Origin: Halorussus halobius
GTDB taxonomy: Archaea; Halobacteriota; Halobacteria; Halobacteriales; Haladaptataceae
DNA: 64,000 nucleotides
NCBI RefSeq assembly: GCF_004765805.1
Contig: NZ_ML219773.1
Coordinates: 372,001-436,000, forward strand
Reading direction: 5' to 3'
The notes below the pieces were generated by a model. The model did no database searches. It saw nothing but the letters and a program-made list of their open reading frames with translations, and was not told where the DNA came from. How positions within the stretch are numbered: the first letter of the stretch is position 1; the number at the start of each line of letters is the position of its first letter. The position numbers and the translations under genes were made by a program. Below are positions 1 through 8,348 of this stretch, one piece after another.

Positions 1-20
1 CTCGGGCCGACCAACGCCGC

Positions 21-1238
21 TCAGTCCCCGAACAGGCTCGTGTGGACCGGCGCGAACTCCCGGTCCTCGTCGGCGTCGCTGACCGCCCGGCCCTCGACGC
101 CGGCCGCGAGGAAGTCCCGGACGGGCGGGCCGACCTGCTCTGGTTCCACGAGGAACGCGTCGTGGCCGTGGTCGCTCTCGACGACGTGGTTGGCCACGTC
201 CGCGCCCGCCGCCTCGAACGCGGCCGCGAGCCGGTCGGCCTGCTCGACCGTGAAGTGCCAGTCGCCGGTGAAGCTGAGTATCAGGGCCTCGCCCGAGAAG
301 CCAGCGAGCGCGTCGGCGTCCGAGTCGTAGCCCGAGGCGAGGTCGTAGTCGTCCATCGCCCGCGTGAGATAGAGGTAGCTGTTGGCGTCGAACCGCCCGG
401 CGAATCGCTCGGCCTGATAGTCGAGGTACGACTCGACCTCCCGGTAGGGGAAGAAGTCGCTGGCGGGGTCGTCGGGCGCGAAGTCGTCGGCCACCGCGTC
501 CCGGCCCGCCGACCGGCGTCCGAACCTCCGGCCCATCGACTCCTTCGAGAGGTACGAGAGGTGGCCGAGCTGGCGCGCGACCGCCAGCCCCTCCTCGGGG
601 TCGGGGCGGTCGTCGCCGTAGTAGTCGCCGCCGTTCCAGTTCGGGTCGGTGGTGATGGCCCGCCGCGCGACGGCCTCGATGCCGAGCATCTGGGGGTCGA
701 GTCGGGCGGCCGTGGCGACCGGGACCACCCTGTCGACGCGCTCGGGGTAGCGCTTGGCCCACTCGAGGACGTTCATCCCGCCGACGCTCCCGCCGATCAC
801 CGCCGCCAGCGGGCCGACCCCGAGGTGGTCGAGAAGGGCGGCCTGCGCGCGCGTCCAGTCGGTGACCGTCACCGGCGGGAAGTCGGTGCCGTACGGCTCG
901 CCGGTCTCGGGGTCGGTGCTGGCGGGGCCGGTCGTGCCGTAGCACGACCCGGGGACGTTCGCGCAGACCACGAAGTAGTCGCGGGTGTCGACCGCCTTGC
1001 CGGGTCCCACCACGTCGCTCCACCACGCGGCGGCCTGCCCGCCGGTCGCGGCGGCTCCGTCCGAGGCGTCGCGTTTCGGGCCGGTGACGTGGGCGCTGCC
1101 GGTCAGCGCGTGACACACCAGCACCGCGTTCGTGCCGTCGTACTCGCCGTAGGTCTCGTAGGCGACGTCGAGGGGAACCGACTGGCCGCAGTCGAACTCG
1201 AACTCGCCGAGGTGGGCCGTGTCGCGCGTTCGATTCAT
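21..1238 (-). CDS. metX: homoserine O-acetyltransferase
   Basis: This 405-aa alpha/beta-hydrolase acyltransferase transfers acetyl from acetyl-CoA to homoserine, activating it for methionine synthesis. The nucleophile elbow GGSVGG puts the catalytic Ser at residue 151. The Asp is in the SFTGDWHF segment and the His in DHGHD near the C-terminus, as in the MetX family. The ATG overlaps the metY stop by 4 nt, so the two genes form one operon with metY first. The same frame stays open far upstream through metY, but that extension is Arg-rich antisense translation, so the ATG at 1238 was chosen. Serine or succinyl specificity within MetX/CysE-like acyltransferases cannot be excluded from sequence. 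Confidence 0.95.
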   Translation of the reverse strand: MNRTRDTAHLGEFEFDCGQSVPLDVAYETYGEYDGTNAVLVCHALTGSAHVTGPKRDASDGAAATGGQAAAWWSDVVGPGKAVDTRDYFVVCANVPGSCYGTTGPASTDPETGEPYGTDFPPVTVTDWTRAQAALLDHLGVGPLAAVIGGSVGGMNVLEWAKRYPERVDRVVPVATAARLDPQMLGIEAVARRAITTDPNWNGGDYYGDDRPDPEEGLAVARQLGHLSYLSKESMGRRFGRRSAGRDAVADDFAPDDPASDFFPYREVESYLDYQAERFAGRFDANSYLYLTRAMDDYDLASGYDSDADALAGFSGEALILSFTGDWHFTVEQADRLAAAFEAAGADVANHVVESDHGHDAFLVEPEQVGPPVRDFLAAGVEGRAVSDADEDREFAPVHTSLFGD

Positions 1239-2584
1239 GTGCCGGTCGCCGTCACGGCCTCGGTTATCGCGCTGTCGAGGTCCGCGAGCAGGTCGGCGGG
1301 GTCCTCGACGCCGACCGACAGTCGGACGAGGTCGGGCGAGACGCCCGCCGCGCGCTGTTCGTCGGGTGACAACTGGGCGTGGGTCGTGCTGGCGGGGTGG
1401 ATGACCAGCGTCTTGGCGTCGCCCACGTTGGCGAGGAAGCTGGCGAGGTCGACGCTCTCGCAGAACCGCTTGCCCGCCTCGAACCCGGCTTCGAGGCCGA
1501 AGGCAATCATCCCGCCGTAGCCGCCGTCCAGATACTCGCTGGCGTTGTCGTGGGTGTCGTGGCTCTCCAGTCCGGGGTAGGCCACCCACGCCACGTCGTC
1601 GTGGTCCGCGAGGTACTCCGCCAGAATCGCGGCGTTCTCGCAGTGGCGGGCCATCCGGAGCGGGAACGACTCCAGCCCCTGGAGGGTCTGCCACGCGTCG
1701 AACGGCGACTGCTGGTTGCCCAGACTCCGGAGCGCGCGAAATCGTGCGGCAGTCGCGAGCGGCGCGTCGGGGAAGTCCCGCGAGAAGTCGGTGTCGTGGT
1801 AGGCGGGGTTGTCGCCCGCGAGTTCGGGGTAGCGCTCGGCGTGGGCCCGCCAGTCGAAGCTCCCGCCGTCGACGAGGACGCCCCCGACCGTGGTTCCGCT
1901 GCCGTGGAGCCACTTCGTCGTGGAGTTCCACACCGCGTCCGCGCCGTGGTCGAGGGGGTTGCACAGATACGGCGTGGCGAAGGTGTTGTCCACGACGAGG
2001 GGTGCGCCCGCGTCGTGGGCGATCTCGGCGACGCGCTCGAAGTCCGGGGTCACCAGCGAGGGGTTGCCGATGGTCTCGACGTGGACGAACGCGGTGTCCG
2101 AGTCCACTGCCTCCTCGTACGCGTCGTAGTCGAGCGTGTCCACGAATCGGGGTTCGATGCCGCGCTTGCCCGCCGTGTGGCGCAGATTGGCGGTGGTCCC
2201 GCCGTACGTGTCGGTCGAGCAGACCACGTTGTCGCCCTCGCCCGCGAGTACCAGCACCAGCGAGTCGAACGCGGCGAGTCCGCTCGCGGTCGCGACCGCG
2301 CCGGTGCCGCCTTCGAGGCTGGCGAGCCGGTCTTCGAGCGTCCGGACGGTCGGGTTCGAGATGCGCGAGTAGACGTCGCCCTCGGCGTCGAGCGCGTAGA
2401 GGTCGGCGGCGTGGTCGGCGTCGTCGAACTCGTAAGAGGTCGTCTGGTGGATGGGCGGCGCTCGCGCTCGGGTCGCGGGGTCGGCCGATTGGCCCGCGTG
2501 GAGGCTTCGCGTGTCGAACCGGGGTGCGTCGGGGGCGTCCGCCGGGTCGGGCGTCGGCGGCGGCTCGTCGGCGTCGTTGGTCAT
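1235..2584 (-). CDS. metY: O-acetylhomoserine sulfhydrylase (aminocarboxypropyltransferase)
   Basis: This 449-aa PLP enzyme of the Cys/Met metabolism family makes homocysteine from O-acetylhomoserine and sulfide. The PLP Lys is residue 224 in the segment [11 protein letters not shown], preceded by the cofactor-binding [10 protein letters not shown] block at about 198-207. The first 25 residues are an acidic, Pro-rich haloarchaeal extension. It is the first gene of the metY-metX operon. A TTATAA box 28-33 nt upstream of the ATG suggests a leaderless transcript. The enzyme supplies homocysteine, which ties in functionally with ahcY in the same window. Confidence 0.95.
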   Translation of the reverse strand: MTNDADEPPPTPDPADAPDAPRFDTRSLHAGQSADPATRARAPPIHQTTSYEFDDADHAADLYALDAEGDVYSRISNPTVRTLEDRLASLEGGTGAVATASGLAAFDSLVLVLAGEGDNVVCSTDTYGGTTANLRHTAGKRGIEPRFVDTLDYDAYEEAVDSDTAFVHVETIGNPSLVTPDFERVAEIAHDAGAPLVVDNTFATPYLCNPLDHGADAVWNSTTKWLHGSGTTVGGVLVDGGSFDWRAHAERYPELAGDNPAYHDTDFSRDFPDAPLATAARFRALRSLGNQQSPFDAWQTLQGLESFPLRMARHCENAAILAEYLADHDDVAWVAYPGLESHDTHDNASEYLDGGYGGMIAFGLEAGFEAGKRFCESVDLASFLANVGDAKTLVIHPASTTHAQLSPDEQRAAGVSPDLVRLSVGVEDPADLLADLDSAITEAVTATGT

Positions 2585-2611
2585 GTGTAGTAATCATATT
2601 CCTACGTAGAG

Positions 2612-2617
2612 TTATAA
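2612..2617 (-). promoter_or_regulatory. TATA box of the metY-metX operon
   Basis: TTATAA lies in an AT-rich patch 28-33 nt before the metY ATG, the spacing expected for a transcript that starts at or next to the start codon. Confidence 0.6.
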
Positions 2618-2765
2618 CCAGCAGTTACGGCAAGGATTGCTGGGGAGCGAGGCCGACCGCGTCTCCGTGACAGGTCACAGCCTCCATATCTCCGTCGCGT
2701 GGCGCGGCCGACGCCGTTCCGATACGAGTGACCGAACCAGTTGCGCTCGGTGACACAACTGGCCT

Positions 2766-2793
2766 CCTTGGCGGACTGAAAGGGCGAGGTGCG
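2766..2793 (+). repeat. partial copy of dispersed repeat family 1
   Basis: The left-end motif GGCGGACTGAAAGGGCGAGG occurs here in the gap between the divergent metY and RaSEA genes. It matches the left ends of the longer copies at 4332, 60001 and (inverted) 58924. Only the left end is recognisable here; the sequence then diverges. Confidence 0.6.
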
Positions 2794-2896
2794 TTCCGGG
2801 AACCGGGCTTTCGAGAGCTCGCTTCGGGTTGTGAACACTCCCGCGGGACCCGCGACTCCGAAGCCGCTTTACGCGCCGGACGGCTACCGGGCCCCA

Positions 2897-3982
<1,086 letters not shown>

Positions 3983-4261
3983 GTAGCGACGAATTGCGAG
4001 GCCGGCGGTGAGGAATTACGAGGCCGGCGGTCGGGTCGGGGGCGCGTTTGGTCGGTTTCGATACGTCCCGCTGGGGCTTTTTGCGCGCCTTGCTGGGCCT
4101 CTGTTCCACGTCAGCGCGCGCTGGCTTCATTTCCACGGTCGGCGCGCGCTGGCGCGAGTTCATCTCGCGCCGACATGCGCGAGGTCTGCGCAAGCGACGC
4201 GCGCGCAGGCTCGTCAGCGCTCGCCTCTGACGGTGGAGGCGAGCGCGTTCAGGCGCTCGCC

Positions 4262-4325
4262 GAGGCTGGGGAGGGGTGAGGCTCCCGCTGTGCGGTGCGG
4301 GGCTGTGCGGGTGCCGTGCGGTGCG
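4262..4325 (+). repeat. dispersed repeat family 2, copy 1
   Basis: The core GAGGCTGGGGAGG is followed by a GTGAGGC-type motif and a run of GCTGTGCGGTGCGG. The same order occurs at 44363 (plus) and inverted at 50283-50370. This copy is followed at once by a family 1 element, so the two may form a composite unit. Confidence 0.6.
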
Positions 4326-4331
4326 GTCGTC

Positions 4332-4461
4332 CTCGGTGGACTGAAAGGGCGAGGCGCGGTCGCGTGCAGTTTAGTCGCTGAGCGACCCCTCTCCGTCGCA
4401 ACTACGTCCGTCGGAAATGTCGCTGAGCGACCGCGAGCCCACCGAGGGCGTTCGAGACTGT
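4332..4461 (+). repeat. dispersed repeat family 1, copy A
   Basis: The element starts CTCGGTGGACTGAAAGGGCG and ends with a GTCGCTGAGCGACCGCGAGC block followed by GAGGGCGTTCGAG. The same left and right ends flank the copies at 60001-60146 (plus) and 58789-58924 (minus). Within the unit, GTCGCTGAGCGAC is itself palindromic and occurs twice, which could fold into a stem. The centre differs between copies. Confidence 0.7.
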
Positions 4462-4609
4462 GGTGTCGGTTCTCGTGTCTGAGAGCGCGCGGAGGGCTTT
4501 CGAGGCTATGGTTGCGGTTCTGTTGTCCGAGAGCGGGCCGAGGGCTTTCGAGGATGTCGTAGTTCCGGCGTTGTCTGAGAGCGCGCCGAAGGCGTTCGAG
4601 GCTGTAGTC
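4441..4609 (+). repeat. 48-bp tandem repeat, about 3.5 units
   Basis: The TTCGAG landmark recurs at 4451, 4499, 4547 and 4595, an exact 48-nt period. Each unit keeps GAGAGCGC(G/C)CC followed by GAGGGC(G/T)TTCGAG. Because 48 is a multiple of three, both strands show 16-residue protein repeats, but there is no start or context to support a gene. The unit equals the right end of repeat family 1, so this looks like local amplification of the element's tail. Confidence 0.8.
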
Positions 4610-4630
4610 AACCCTGACCCCCGAGGCGAT

Positions 4631-4912
4631 TCACACGTCCAGAATCTGGTGGCCGCGCTCGCGCTTCTCCTCGGCGGTCATCCCCGACGGGTCGAACGTC
4701 CCCCGGGACACCCAGCCGTCCATCCCGTAGAACAGAACGTGGGCGCGGTCGTCGGTTTCGAGTATCCACGAGCCGACGATTCCGAGGCGGGGGTTCGAGC
4801 CGACGTCGAGCGGTTCGGTCCACTCGACCGCGTCGGCGTCGCCAACCTTCTCGACGTCGGACTCGCTCAGTGGGTCGTCGGGCAGCGACTCCAGCACGTT
4901 CGGTTCGGACAT
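4631..4912 (-). CDS. small conserved-looking haloarchaeal protein
   Basis: This 93-aa acidic protein is not recognised. It begins MSEPNVLES, has an acidic N-terminal third, then a compact hydrophobic/aromatic core (WILETDDRAHVLFYGMDGWV) and a charged C-terminal helix. No signal peptide or membrane segment is visible. The frame is open further upstream, but that extension is Arg-rich and the ATG at 4912 starts the typical acidic composition. It is convergent with the repeat-rich gap and divergent from the ferredoxin gene. Confidence 0.7.
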   Translation of the reverse strand: MSEPNVLESLPDDPLSESDVEKVGDADAVEWTEPLDVGSNPRLGIVGSWILETDDRAHVLFYGMDGWVSRGTFDPSGMTAEEKRERGHQILDV

Positions 4913-5049
4913 GCGCGTGGGTTGGCGGTCCGAGACAAAAAGGGCGGGTGTCCGGCCGCGCGCTCGGACCCGACCGAGCTCTCGCGCCGGCGAGCGCGCC
5001 GAGGGGCGTCCGCGTCGGCTGCACACTGTCGACGACCGGCAAGCCAAGG

Positions 5050-5055
5050 TTTATA
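5050..5055 (+). promoter_or_regulatory. TATA box of the J-domain ferredoxin gene
   Basis: TTTATA sits 26-31 nt before the ATG at 5081, consistent with a leaderless transcript and with choosing ATG 5081 over the adjacent GTG at 5078. Confidence 0.6.
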
Positions 5056-5080
5056 CGTCGGATTTCGCTAGCCGCAGGTG

Positions 5081-5845
5081 ATGGAGTCCCCGTTCGACGT
5101 GCTCTCGGTCGACCCCGACGCCGACGAGGAGGCGGTCGAGCAGGCCTACCGCGAGCGGGTCAAGCGCGCCCACCCGGACCAGGGCGGGTCGGTCGAGGAG
5201 TTCCGCAGGGTGCGGCGGGCCTACGAGCGCATCGAGAGCGGCGACTGGGACGACGAGCGGGCCCCGGCGTCCGACGCCGACGGAGCCGAACGCGACCGAG
5301 GTCCGAGCGACCGCACCGCCAGCGACCGCCGCTCGGGCGACCCGGCGGCGAGCGACCGAACTGGGGCCGACCGAACCGCGAGCGACCCGGACGGGGCCGA
5401 CCGGGCGCGCGACCGGCGCATCACCTCGGAGGTCACGTACCTCGACTACGACGTCCTCGCGGACTTCGGCTGGGACGTCGACGACGAGGACCTCTTCGAC
5501 CGAGCGTCGGCGGCCGACCTCGACGCCACGGATTTCGGCCGATTTCGGGCCGAACCCGGCGAGTCGCTGCTGGAGGCCGCCGAGGAGCGCGGGTTCGCGT
5601 GGCCGTTCGCCTGCCGGGGCGGGGCCTGTGCCAACTGCGCGGTACTGGTGCGGGACGGCGCGGTGTCGATGCCGTCGAGTCACGTCCTCCCCGACGAGCT
5701 CGTCGACCGGGGCATCCGGCTGTCGTGCAACGGCATCCCGATAACCGACGAGCTGAACGTGGTCTACAACGTCAAGGGGATGTCGGAGCTCGACGACCTG
5801 CTGTTGCCGCCCGACCCGTTCGAAAATCGATATGCCGACGACTGA
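5081..5845 (+). CDS. DnaJ-domain / [2Fe-2S] ferredoxin fusion protein
   Basis: This 254-aa protein has two domains. Residues 1-55 form a J-domain with the diagnostic HPD at 31-33. Residues 115-245 form a plant-type [2Fe-2S] ferredoxin with ligands C178, C183, C186 and C216 (C-x4-C-x2-C...C). Residues 60-112 are a low-complexity Ser-Asp-Arg-rich linker built from short degenerate SDR-type repeats. Ferredoxins with an N-terminal extension are known in haloarchaea. The HPD motif suggests it could recruit DnaK, perhaps for Fe-S handling, but that is inference. It is monocistronic with its own TATA box. Confidence 0.85.
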   Translation: MESPFDVLSVDPDADEEAVEQAYRERVKRAHPDQGGSVEEFRRVRRAYERIESGDWDDERAPASDADGAERDRGPSDRTASDRRSGDPAASDRTGADRTASDPDGADRARDRRITSEVTYLDYDVLADFGWDVDDEDLFDRASAADLDATDFGRFRAEPGESLLEAAEERGFAWPFACRGGACANCAVLVRDGAVSMPSSHVLPDELVDRGIRLSCNGIPITDELNVVYNVKGMSELDDLLLPPDPFENRYADD

Positions 5846-5864
5846 CGGTCGCTTCCCGTGCGAC

Positions 5865-5978
5865 TCAGGGAGTCACGCAGTAGTGACGCCAGTCGCAGGC
5901 CGCTGCCGGGTCGACGGCCGCTCCGAGGAGCATCACGGTCGCGAGCAGTACGAGTCGAGTCTTGTTCATTGGTGACAT
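5865..5978 (-). CDS. possible tiny secreted peptide
   Basis: This ORF of 37 codons (34 from the inner ATG at 5969) encodes a Lys/Arg start, a hydrophobic core (LVLLATVMLLGAAV) ending in an AAA site, and then a short mature part with two Cys (ACDWRHYCVTP). This looks like a minimal Sec-type signal peptide plus an 11-residue tail. There is no clear TATA box. It is the only structured element in the 311-nt gap between the ferredoxin and the Lrp gene. It may be chance, since hydrophobic frames of this size occur in GC-rich DNA. Confidence 0.35.
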   Translation of the reverse strand: MSPMNKTRLVLLATVMLLGAAVDPAAACDWRHYCVTP

Positions 5979-6156
5979 CGTTCGAGACACCATCCGGCAA
6001 CTCCCGGGGTAGATTCAAAACAGTTTCTACAGTAAATCAACTGGTTTGACTATCAGTTCGACGTTCTCCGGTCCCGACCGCCCGGCGTCGTCCGACCTCG
6101 TCGAGACGTCGGCCCGGCCGTCGAGAATCGGTGCGTCGACGACCCCGCGTGCGACC

Positions 6157-6696
6157 TCAGTCGCTCGAACCGTTGTCGGTGAAGTCGCGGTGGAACATCT
6201 TGTAGGAGTTGGTGATGGGGACGACGGTGTACGAGTCGACCACGTCGTTGTCGTGGAGGTGCTCGCGGACGTGGGCGTTGACCTCGCCCAGCGACGACTG
6301 CCAGACCCGTATCATGAGGTCGTACTCGCCCATGCACTCGGCGACCTCGTACACGAGGCCGTCGTCGAGCAGCGTCCGGATGAATTCGTCGATTCGGTCG
6401 GAGCCGGCGGTCGCGTCGTAGGAAATCTGGACCTCGGCGTACGCGTAGTCGGCCTGCTTGAACACGAGGAGCGCGAAGATTTCGAGGATTCCCTCCTCCT
6501 GGAGTCGCTTGCGTCGTCGTCGGGCGGCGGTGCGCGAGAGGTCGACGCGCTCGGCCAGTTCCGTGTCCGAGAGCCGGCCGTCCTCGTTGAGCTCCCGGAA
6601 GATGAGGTAGTCCTTGTGGTCCATCCGGTCTTCCAGCAACTCGACGACCCTCGGGTCCTCTATCCACTCCTTCGAGTCCGGCAGTCCCATAGTCAT
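6157..6696 (-). CDS. Lrp/AsnC family transcriptional regulator
   Basis: This 179-aa protein has an N-terminal winged helix at about 26-75 (NEDGRLSDTELAERV followed by the recognition helix DLSRTAARRRRKRL). A C-terminal RAM-type ligand-binding domain follows at about 80-155 (GEYDLMIRVW). It lies downstream of, and on the same strand as, the amidase and binding-protein genes, 100 nt after the amidase stop. It is therefore a likely regulator of the amide/peptide catabolic locus, responding to an amino-acid-like product. The alternative ATG at 6690 removes only two residues. Confidence 0.88.
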   Translation of the reverse strand: MTMGLPDSKEWIEDPRVVELLEDRMDHKDYLIFRELNEDGRLSDTELAERVDLSRTAARRRRKRLQEEGILEIFALLVFKQADYAYAEVQISYDATAGSDRIDEFIRTLLDDGLVYEVAECMGEYDLMIRVWQSSLGEVNAHVREHLHDNDVVDSYTVVPITNSYKMFHRDFTDNGSSD

Positions 6697-6796
6697 GGAT
6701 ATCGTTCACTACGGTCTCGTATGAAGCTTCTGCGTCGGCCCGGCACCCACGCTGACCCCGCGCTCGAATCCGGCGGCGGTGTCGTCGCGGGACCGC

Positions 6797-8236
6797 TCAT
6801 GGCGTCCCGGCGTTCGCGACCGCCTCACCGACGGCGATGGCCGTCGCTTCGTCGTTCCACGCCGAGACGACCTGCAACCCGACCGGCTTCCCGTCGACGG
6901 TCCCGGCCGGGACCGACAGCGCGGGGTTGCCCGAGACGTTGAACGGCGCGGTGTTGGCCGTGGTCTCGGTGACGTCGGCGGCGGTCGACACCGCCCCGAA
7001 CTCGGGCGCGGTCGTCGGCGTCGTGGGCAACACCAACGCGTCGAACTCGGCCAGTCGGTCCCGGACCGCCCCGGCGAACGCGGCGCGGGTCGCGCTGGCG
7101 GCGTCGTCCCGGGCGTCGCGCGCGGCCTCGTCGAGCGCGCGATTCCGGACGAACTGCTTGCGGACGCGCTCGCCCAGTTCCGGCGAGCGCGCGAGTCGGG
7201 AAGCGGTCTCCCGCCACGCCGCCGGGAAGCCGGTCTCGGGGCCGGCGGCCCGACCGCCATCGGACAGCAGCGCCGCGAACTCCGCGCCCGTGATGGCGAC
7301 GTGTGCGGCTATCGCGTCCTCGAAGCCCGGCAGCGAGACCGACTCGACGGTCGCCGCGTCGGCGGCGACCGCCTCGGCGACTGCCTCGACGCGGTCGGCC
7401 ACGCGCGGCCGGGACCGCTCGACGGCCTGCTCGACGAGTCCGAGCCGGAGGTCCGAGCCGTCCCGGTCCAGCCCGGCGCTCGCGGGTTCGGGCGCGCCCG
7501 CGCCGTACGTCGTCGGGTCGCTCGGGTCCGGCCCCGAGATGGCGTCGAAGACGCGCGCGACCGTCTCGACGTCGCGGGCCAGCGGCCCGACCACGTCGAA
7601 CGAGGGCGCGAGGTCGGCGAACCCGTACCGGGAGACCCGGCCGTACGTCGGCTTCAGTCCCACGACGCCGCAGTACGACGCCGGGATGCGGACGCTGCCG
7701 CCGGTGTCCGAGCCCAGCGCGGCGTCGAGCAGTCCGTCCGCGACGGCGGCCCCGCTCCCGCTCGACGACCCGCCGGGGACACAGCCCTCGACGCGGGGGT
7801 TCGCTGTCCGGCCGTGTCCGCAGGTCTCGCCGGTCGTGTACAGCGCGAACTCGTCCATGTTCGTCGTCGCGGTCACGTCCGCGCCGGCCTCGGCGAGCCG
7901 CCGGACGACCGTGGCGCTGTCGTGGCCGGTGAACTCGGCGGCGGCCGACCCGCAGGTCGCCGGCACGCCCGCGACCGCGAGGTTGTCCTTCACGCCGACC
8001 GACAGCGACGACAGCGGGCCGTCGCCGGCCGGGAGGTCGAATCGGTACGCCAGCGCGTTCAACTGGTCGTCGGCGCGGGTGACGTTCGACGCGGTCTCGG
8101 CCGGCTCCGGAGCGTCGCCCGTGGGTGGGTCGTCCTCGCCCGCGACGAGGTCCGCGACCGCCTCATCCGAGAGCGGGACGCCGAGCCGGTCGGCCGTCTC
8201 CCGTACCTGTTCGGGCGTTATCGAATCTCGTGACAT
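6797..8236 (-). CDS. amidase-signature family amidohydrolase
   Basis: This 479-aa amidase-signature enzyme has the Ser-cisSer-Lys triad: K83 (VGVKDN), Ser 157/158 in GGSSSGSG and the nucleophile S181 in SDTGGSVRIPA. It hydrolyses a carboxamide, substrate unknown. The family includes GatA, but there are no gatB or gatC neighbours and the context is catabolic. It lies 112 nt downstream of a dipeptide-type binding protein and upstream of an Lrp regulator, all on the minus strand. A paralogue of the same family is at 57222-58718. Confidence 0.9.
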   Translation of the reverse strand: MSRDSITPEQVRETADRLGVPLSDEAVADLVAGEDDPPTGDAPEPAETASNVTRADDQLNALAYRFDLPAGDGPLSSLSVGVKDNLAVAGVPATCGSAAAEFTGHDSATVVRRLAEAGADVTATTNMDEFALYTTGETCGHGRTANPRVEGCVPGGSSSGSGAAVADGLLDAALGSDTGGSVRIPASYCGVVGLKPTYGRVSRYGFADLAPSFDVVGPLARDVETVARVFDAISGPDPSDPTTYGAGAPEPASAGLDRDGSDLRLGLVEQAVERSRPRVADRVEAVAEAVAADAATVESVSLPGFEDAIAAHVAITGAEFAALLSDGGRAAGPETGFPAAWRETASRLARSPELGERVRKQFVRNRALDEAARDARDDAASATRAAFAGAVRDRLAEFDALVLPTTPTTAPEFGAVSTAADVTETTANTAPFNVSGNPALSVPAGTVDGKPVGLQVVSAWNDEATAIAVGEAVANAGTP

Positions 8237-8348
8237 GCGTGTTGTCGGTGTGTGGTGGCTGTCATCGTGGCAGTCCGCTCGGTGGACGCGTCGGCGTCAC
8301 GGCCGGTTCGGAGCGCGGCCGGGGTCGCGCCGAGACGAAACTCGCAAC

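Larger units (their letters stand above)
3983..4630. other. 648-nt gap filled with repeats
   Basis: No convincing gene is present. Open frames here (for example 4008-4562) are Arg/Cys-rich on the plus strand and look non-coding. The gap contains a GC-rich stretch with GCGCGAG-type inverted motifs, one copy each of the two dispersed repeat families, and a 48-bp tandem repeat, listed separately. Confidence 0.7.

Noticed and set aside
21..2597. 858-aa minus-strand reading frame spanning metY and metX
   Set aside because: The upstream two thirds is Arg/Pro-rich antisense-like translation across metY; the true metX begins at the ATG at 1238.
4008..4562. 184-aa plus-strand frame in the repeat gap
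   Set aside because: Arg- and Cys-rich, runs through dispersed and tandem repeats, no promoter or motif.
4402..4611. 69-aa minus-strand ORF with 16-residue repeats
   Set aside because: The repetition comes from a 48-bp DNA tandem array that reads as a repeat in every frame; no independent evidence of coding.
6797..8236. GatA subunit of tRNA amidotransferase
   Set aside because: The amidase signature matches, but no gatB/gatC lies nearby and the neighbours are catabolic; called a general amidase.
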